Source of the DNA: Sulfurovum sp.
GTDB lineage: Bacteria; Campylobacterota; Campylobacteria; Campylobacterales; Sulfurovaceae
DNA length: 9,818 nucleotides
Assembly: GCA_030622375.1 (NCBI GenBank)
Contig: JAUXGC010000038.1
Coordinates: forward strand, 1 to 9,818
Direction: 5' to 3'
The stretch's first letter is position 1; every line of letters begins with the position of its first letter. Positions 6,040-9,818 of this stretch are shown one piece after another. Under the pieces are notes generated by a model. The model was not told where the DNA came from. It made no database searches and was given only the letters and a program-made list of their open reading frames with translations. Made by a program: the position numbers and the translations under genes.

Positions 6040-7296
6040 TTGGAAAAACCAAAACTATTTACTAGTCCAAAAAGTTTTTTATGGACTATACTGTTTTTAT
6101 TGGTTATTGTATCTATAAGACTCTTTATTGAGTATCAATCTTATCAAAATTTTATCTCTAAACCTTTTTATTATACTTATGCCACAGTTCTAAGTAGTTA
6201 TGAGAAGTCTAAAGGAGAGAAAAAATATCAAGTGCTTAAGTTAAGAAGTGATGATGGGTTTACTTTTTATACAACTAGCTATAAAAACTATAACTTTAAA
6301 AATAAAAAATTACGTTTACAAATATTTCCAAATAAAAATATTCTGCTTAAGGACTACTTGGGTCATTTTTATATAAAAAGTCGTATTAAAAATATAGATG
6401 CACTACAGTTTACTTTTAAAGACACTTTACTAGAAAAAGTAGTACAACAGCATAAAAATATATCATTACAGTCATTCTACAGTGCAATCTTTTTTGCTAC
6501 ACCTATAGAAAAAGGTTTACGAGAAAAAATAAGTATGCTTGGGGTAAGCCATTTGGTAGCATTAAGTGGATTTCATTTGGGGATATTGTGGGGATTACTG
6601 TATGGATTATTATTGTTGATTTATAAACCTCTGCAACAACGAATTTTCCCGTACAGATATGCACTTTTTGATGTTGGTTTAGTGGTTATTATACTTTTGG
6701 GTATTTACTTATGGTTTGTAGATTTCCCACCATCTCTGTTACGCTCTTATGCTATGGTATTGGTAGGCTGGGTAATGCTTTTATTGGGGATAGAGCTTCT
6801 TAGTTTTATGTTTTTGGCAACTATACTGGCACTGCTTGTAGCACTTTTTCCACCCCTATTGGTCTCTTTAGGTTTTTGGCTTTCCATAGCAGGAGTATTC
6901 TATATATTTTTACTTCTGCAATACACAAAAGTACTCTCTAAGTGGACTATTGCCTTGTTCATTATTCCAGTTGGTATATTTATTTTAATGCTTCCTGTGG
7001 TGCACACTATTTTTGGAGTAACAAGTGGATATCAACTTCTATCACCTATACTGTCACTTCTATTTATACCTTTTTATCCTCTGGTAATGATACTGCATAT
7101 TATAGGATTTGGTGGAGCATTAGACAACATCCTGCTGAGTCTATTTAATCTACCTACACAGAGTAAAGATATGATATTTCCCCTATGGGCTATGGTTGGA
7201 TATACGCTATTATCTATTGGGTCTATTTGGAGCAGAAAACTGTTTTTTACTACAATAGGACTGGCTTTAGCATATGGAGCTTATATCTTTTTATAA
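6040..7296 (+). CDS. comEC: Short ComEC/Rec2-family DNA-uptake channel
   Basis: An inner-membrane protein expected to pass single-stranded DNA into the cytoplasm during natural transformation. The 418 residues begin with one membrane segment (about 14-32), then a soluble, strand-rich region (about 40-115) resembling the ComEC OB-fold. The polytopic competence domain (about 140-418) carries the signature HLVALSGFHLGIL (171-183) and FPPSLLRSY (229-237). The C-terminal metallo-beta-lactamase domain of long ComEC proteins is absent. This matches what I recall of Campylobacter homologues rather than a truncation, since the protein ends cleanly before a convergent gene. The start is a TTG 19 nt after dnaB with poor Shine-Dalgarno support, so it is the least certain start here. 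Confidence 0.9.
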   Translation: MEKPKLFTSPKSFLWTILFLLVIVSIRLFIEYQSYQNFISKPFYYTYATVLSSYEKSKGEKKYQVLKLRSDDGFTFYTTSYKNYNFKNKKLRLQIFPNKNILLKDYLGHFYIKSRIKNIDALQFTFKDTLLEKVVQQHKNISLQSFYSAIFFATPIEKGLREKISMLGVSHLVALSGFHLGILWGLLYGLLLLIYKPLQQRIFPYRYALFDVGLVVIILLGIYLWFVDFPPSLLRSYAMVLVGWVMLLLGIELLSFMFLATILALLVALFPPLLVSLGFWLSIAGVFYIFLLLQYTKVLSKWTIALFIIPVGIFILMLPVVHTIFGVTSGYQLLSPILSLLFIPFYPLVMILHIIGFGGALDNILLSLFNLPTQSKDMIFPLWAMVGYTLLSIGSIWSRKLFFTTIGLALAYGAYIFL

Positions 7297-7333
7297 TGTG
7301 GGCACTCTTACACGTAACAAATGCAGTGAAAAT
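7297..7333. other. Short convergent gap between comEC and yihY with no visible terminator
   Basis: The two stops face each other across 37 bases. I see no GC-rich stem followed by a T run on either strand. Only a 5-bp AGATA/TATCT pairing occurs, overlapping the yihY 3' end. Transcripts may read into one another or end by rho. Confidence 0.4.
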
Positions 7334-8167
7334 TTAGATATGGTCTATCTCTTCATCTCTATTTAGTAAATCACAAAATTTTAATCCATGGATAAAAATA
7401 GCCCAAGATATATAGATCCATAGAAAGAAAAAGAGCAGAGTGCTAATACTTCCATAAATACTTGCATAGGTTTTGTTATGTACAACATAGAAAACAAAAG
7501 CACTTTTAGATAAATACCAAATGAGTGAAGCTATAAAAGAGCTTACTAAAGCTGCTTGTACATCAATACGAGTATTTGCAGAGAGTTGGTAAGCTATATA
7601 GAACATCATCCAGACTATAAAATAGGGCAAAAATGCATATATATGTATAACACTTGTAACGCTATTTTGATTTAAATAATTTTGAATCAAAGAGGAGAAG
7701 TAAAATGACCCTCCCATCATAGCTGGTATGATTAAAAGAAGTAGTAAGTAAGTCTTTACTGCACTCCAAATAGTTCTTGTAGGTATATCAAAAATATCAT
7801 TAACAATATAGTCATAATTTTTAAAAAACATAATCACTGCAAAAGTAACATAGATTCCACCCATCACTCCTAATTTGTCTGCATTTGCAATAAAAGTATT
7901 GATATAATTCATGACTTCTTTAGAGTCTGTGGGCATAAGATTGGAAAAAATAAGTGTTTCTATTTTAATATAAACAGTATCAAAAATAGGCAAGGTGGTG
8001 AACAAAGAGAGTAGTATCACAAGTAGAGGTATGATGGAAAAAAGAGTACTCCAGCTTAAACTAGAAGCATAATGCCCCAGTTTATCATCAAAAAGATCTT
8101 TAAAAAAATCACGAATAAAAAGATAATAGTTTTTAAGAATGACTTTTAAGGGAACATTTTTTTTCAT
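7334..8167 (-). CDS. YihY/BrkB-family (formerly 'ribonuclease BN') inner-membrane protein
   Basis: A 277-residue polytopic membrane protein of the YihY/virulence-factor BrkB family. Members were once called ribonuclease BN, but that activity belongs to another protein, and their molecular role is poorly defined. About six membrane segments are visible, near residues 42-60, 97-115, 138-158, 172-192, 204-224 and 238-262. Family signatures are ASSLSWSTLFSIIPLL (34-49) and YGSISTLLFFFLWIYISW (238-255). The start is ATG with a weak Shine-Dalgarno. It begins 16 nt after the glcD stop, so it is probably the last gene of that minus-strand operon. Length and topology are normal. Confidence 0.9.
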   Translation of the reverse strand: MKKNVPLKVILKNYYLFIRDFFKDLFDDKLGHYASSLSWSTLFSIIPLLVILLSLFTTLPIFDTVYIKIETLIFSNLMPTDSKEVMNYINTFIANADKLGVMGGIYVTFAVIMFFKNYDYIVNDIFDIPTRTIWSAVKTYLLLLLIIPAMMGGSFYFSSLIQNYLNQNSVTSVIHIYAFLPYFIVWMMFYIAYQLSANTRIDVQAALVSSFIASLIWYLSKSAFVFYVVHNKTYASIYGSISTLLFFFLWIYISWAIFIHGLKFCDLLNRDEEIDHI

Positions 8168-8183
8168 ATATTACCCAACTCTC

Positions 8184-9575
8184 TTATAGATTTTCTAACC
8201 CCATTTTTCCAGGATTTAAGATGTTATTAGGATCAAATGCTAGCTTGATACTTTTAAAAAGATTTAGTTCTGCATCACTAAATGCAATATGCATAAATGG
8301 TGCTTTACTCGTCCCTATGCCATGTTCTCCGCTAAGCGTTCCACCCATATCAACTACAAGTTGAAATATCTCTTCTATAGCTTTATGTCCATCTTCCAAC
8401 TGTTTTTTATCTGAACCATCTACCATAACATTCACATGAATGTTACCATCTCCGGCATGTCCGAAACAGGGTACTTTAAATCCATACTTAGCCCCTATTC
8501 CATAAATACGCTTCAGAGCTTCGGGTAGCATACTTCTTGGTACAGAAATATCTTCATTTAGTTTTTTACTTCCAAAAATAGTAATAGACGGAGAGGCATT
8601 ACGTCTTGCATACCAGAGTTTCTCTCTCTCCTCTGCATTATGAGCTATAACAAAATTTTGAACACCATTTTCTTTAAAAGATTTTTCTAAAATTTCAAGT
8701 TGGAACTCTACTTCTTCTTTTACATTTCCATCTACATCACCTATGAGTAGTGCTCCCGCATCTTCGGGTAGTTCTATGCCAAGCTTCTCTTTAAGTGCCT
8801 GTACAACCAAATCATCCATAAACTCCATAGCAACAGGATTTGCACCTACTGCAAGAGATTTAAATACGGCATTCATGGCATCGTCTACAGAAAGAAAAAT
8901 ACCCATATATGCTTTAGTAAATTTTGGTTTCGGGATGAGTTTTAAAATAATTTCAGTAATGACTGCAAGTGTACCCTCAGAAGCTATGAGAATACCTGCT
9001 ACGTTATACCCTGCAACATCTTTAATGGTTCTTTTACCTGCTCGAATGATATCTCCATTTGGGCGTACAGCTCGCAATGCCATAACATAGTCTTTAGTGA
9101 TGCCATACTTGGCAGCACGCATACCACCTGCATTTTCACTAACATTACCCCCTAGTGTCGAGTACTCTTCGCTGGCTGGGTCAGGCGGATAAAAAAGACC
9201 AACTTTTTCTGCAGCTTTTTGTAAATCCATATTGATGACTCCTGGTTGCACTGCGGCAACCATATTTTCCATATCAATTTCAAGGATTTTATTCATATGT
9301 TTTTCCATAGCAAGTATAATACCACCACTAACAGGAAGTGCACCGCCCGTAAACCCAGAACCTGCTCCTCTTGGGGTTATGACAATACGATGATGGTTGC
9401 AATAGACCAAAATACGACTTACATCCTCTTCGTCTCTAGGAAAAACTACAGCATCTGGTTCAAACCGTGTGCGTGTAGCATCGTAAGAGTAGGCGATAAG
9501 GTGGGCCTTGTCTGAATAAACATTCTCTTTGCCTACAAGCCCCTCAAATGACTGTATGTGTTTTAAATCTAACAC
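8184..9575 (-). CDS. glcD: FAD-linked 2-hydroxyacid dehydrogenase, glycolate oxidase subunit GlcD family
   Basis: This enzyme family oxidises 2-hydroxyacids such as glycolate or D-lactate, with FAD bound by a PCMH/VAO-type domain, passing electrons to partner subunits or the respiratory chain. From the GTG start it has 463 residues. FAD-domain motifs are PRGAGSGFTGG (68-78), PPDPAS (130-135), GGNVSENAGG (142-151), DVAGYN (186-191) and EGTLAVITE (200-208). The C-terminal oxidase domain has HAGDGNIH (373-380), GEHGIG (416-421) and DPNNILNPGK (448-457). No GlcE or GlcF gene is visible, so the substrate is uncertain. The GTG at 9575 overlaps the stop of the upstream gene by one base (TAGTG) and has GGAG 8 nt upstream. 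An in-frame ATG at 9629 would add 18 residues that merely re-read the upstream gene's end. Confidence 0.93.
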   Translation of the reverse strand: MLDLKHIQSFEGLVGKENVYSDKAHLIAYSYDATRTRFEPDAVVFPRDEEDVSRILVYCNHHRIVITPRGAGSGFTGGALPVSGGIILAMEKHMNKILEIDMENMVAAVQPGVINMDLQKAAEKVGLFYPPDPASEEYSTLGGNVSENAGGMRAAKYGITKDYVMALRAVRPNGDIIRAGKRTIKDVAGYNVAGILIASEGTLAVITEIILKLIPKPKFTKAYMGIFLSVDDAMNAVFKSLAVGANPVAMEFMDDLVVQALKEKLGIELPEDAGALLIGDVDGNVKEEVEFQLEILEKSFKENGVQNFVIAHNAEEREKLWYARRNASPSITIFGSKKLNEDISVPRSMLPEALKRIYGIGAKYGFKVPCFGHAGDGNIHVNVMVDGSDKKQLEDGHKAIEEIFQLVVDMGGTLSGEHGIGTSKAPFMHIAFSDAELNLFKSIKLAFDPNNILNPGKMGLENL

Positions 9576-9818
9576 TAGATAGACTCCATCATTTGATAAT
9601 AGTTTCCTTTCTCGCTTCCAGAAAACCATCCTGTTTGTATACTGTCAAAGTGCATAAAAAAGGGGTATTGTCCATCTAAAGGGAGATTACTTAGAGTCTT
9701 TTTCCCAACAACCTGCCCAGAAATAGGATCTAAAAGTATGGCGGAATTACGACGCACAATATAGATGAGTCCAACTTGGTACTCTTTGGCAAAAGATGCA
9801 AGGTTATTTTTGGTTGGA
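9575..9818 (-). CDS. C-terminal end of an unidentified conserved protein (partial)
   Basis: The frame is open from the right edge to a TAG at 9577-9575, giving 80 residues. An internal GTG at 9757 is not a credible start, because coding-like sequence continues upstream to the edge. The fragment contains YQVGLIYIVRRNSAILLDP (residues 13-31 of the fragment), then SGQVVGKK, and ends in an aromatic-rich tail with FMHFDSIQTGWFSG. I do not recognise a family. In Campylobacter jejuni I recall an uncharacterised exported protein just upstream of a glcD-like gene, and this may be its relative. The stop overlaps the glcD start by one base, which implies one operon and coupled translation. Confidence 0.75.
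   Translation of the reverse strand, partial: PTKNNLASFAKEYQVGLIYIVRRNSAILLDPISGQVVGKKTLSNLPLDGQYPFFMHFDSIQTGWFSGSEKGNYYQMMESI
9584..9587 (-). promoter_or_regulatory. Ribosome binding site that fixes the glcD start
   Basis: On the minus strand GGAG precedes the GTG at 9575 by 8 nt and lies inside the end of the upstream gene. The alternative ATG at 9629 has only an AGG directly abutting it, too close to act normally. Confidence 0.65.

Noticed and set aside
6942..7148. Overlapping + strand ORF of 68 codons inside comEC
   Set aside because: It is an alternative frame of a transmembrane-coding region, rich in Tyr/Trp/Ser, without a ribosome binding site.
8743..9090. Plus-strand ORF of 115 codons within glcD
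   Set aside because: It is antisense to the FAD-domain coding sequence of glcD, with low-complexity Ser/Ala content typical of a reverse reading.

Overview
The window is a low-GC, densely packed bacterial chromosome segment. Protein style and gene content point to a member of the Campylobacterota (Epsilonproteobacteria), probably Sulfurimonas- or Sulfurovum-like. This rests on the short ComEC lacking a beta-lactamase domain, the IspG and PriA sequences, the comEC / yihY / glcD arrangement, and frequent TTG and GTG starts. The genus call is inference from remembered family sequences; no search was run.

Left region (1-1046). A two-gene RelE/ParE-type toxin-antitoxin operon (96-568) is followed by about 480 bases without a convincing gene. 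A 25-base direct repeat (12-36 and 905-929, 23 of 25 identical) brackets this whole segment. The first copy looks like the last codons and stop of a gene that begins outside the window. The toxin-antitoxin module therefore looks like a small inserted islet of about 0.9 kb, placed at the 3' end of a gene and in front of a pilin gene. Extended -10 promoters precede both the antitoxin and the pilin.

Central + strand run (1047-7296). The order is a type IV pilin-like/pseudopilin protein, priA (replication restart helicase), ispG (isoprenoid MEP pathway), dnaB (replicative helicase) and a short comEC (DNA-uptake channel). Gaps are small: 1 nt for pilin-priA, a 1-nt overlap for ispG-dnaB, 19 nt for dnaB-comEC. 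The one larger gap, between priA and ispG, holds a 14-bp GC-rich hairpin just upstream of the ispG ribosome binding site. DNA uptake (pilin, ComEC) and replication (PriA, DnaB) sit together, which is suggestive but may be only conserved gene order.

Right region (7334-9818, minus strand). The order of transcription is an unidentified partial gene, glcD (FAD-linked glycolate/lactate-type dehydrogenase), then a YihY-family membrane protein. These are tightly spaced, look like one operon, and converge on comEC. The best glcD start is a GTG at 9575 that overlaps the stop of the upstream gene, not the more upstream ATG.

Most of the window is ordinary housekeeping sequence. The least explained parts are the repeat-bounded toxin-antitoxin islet, the small membrane-protein-like ORF inside it, and the priA-ispG hairpin. 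I found no RNA gene, CRISPR array or intact insertion sequence.
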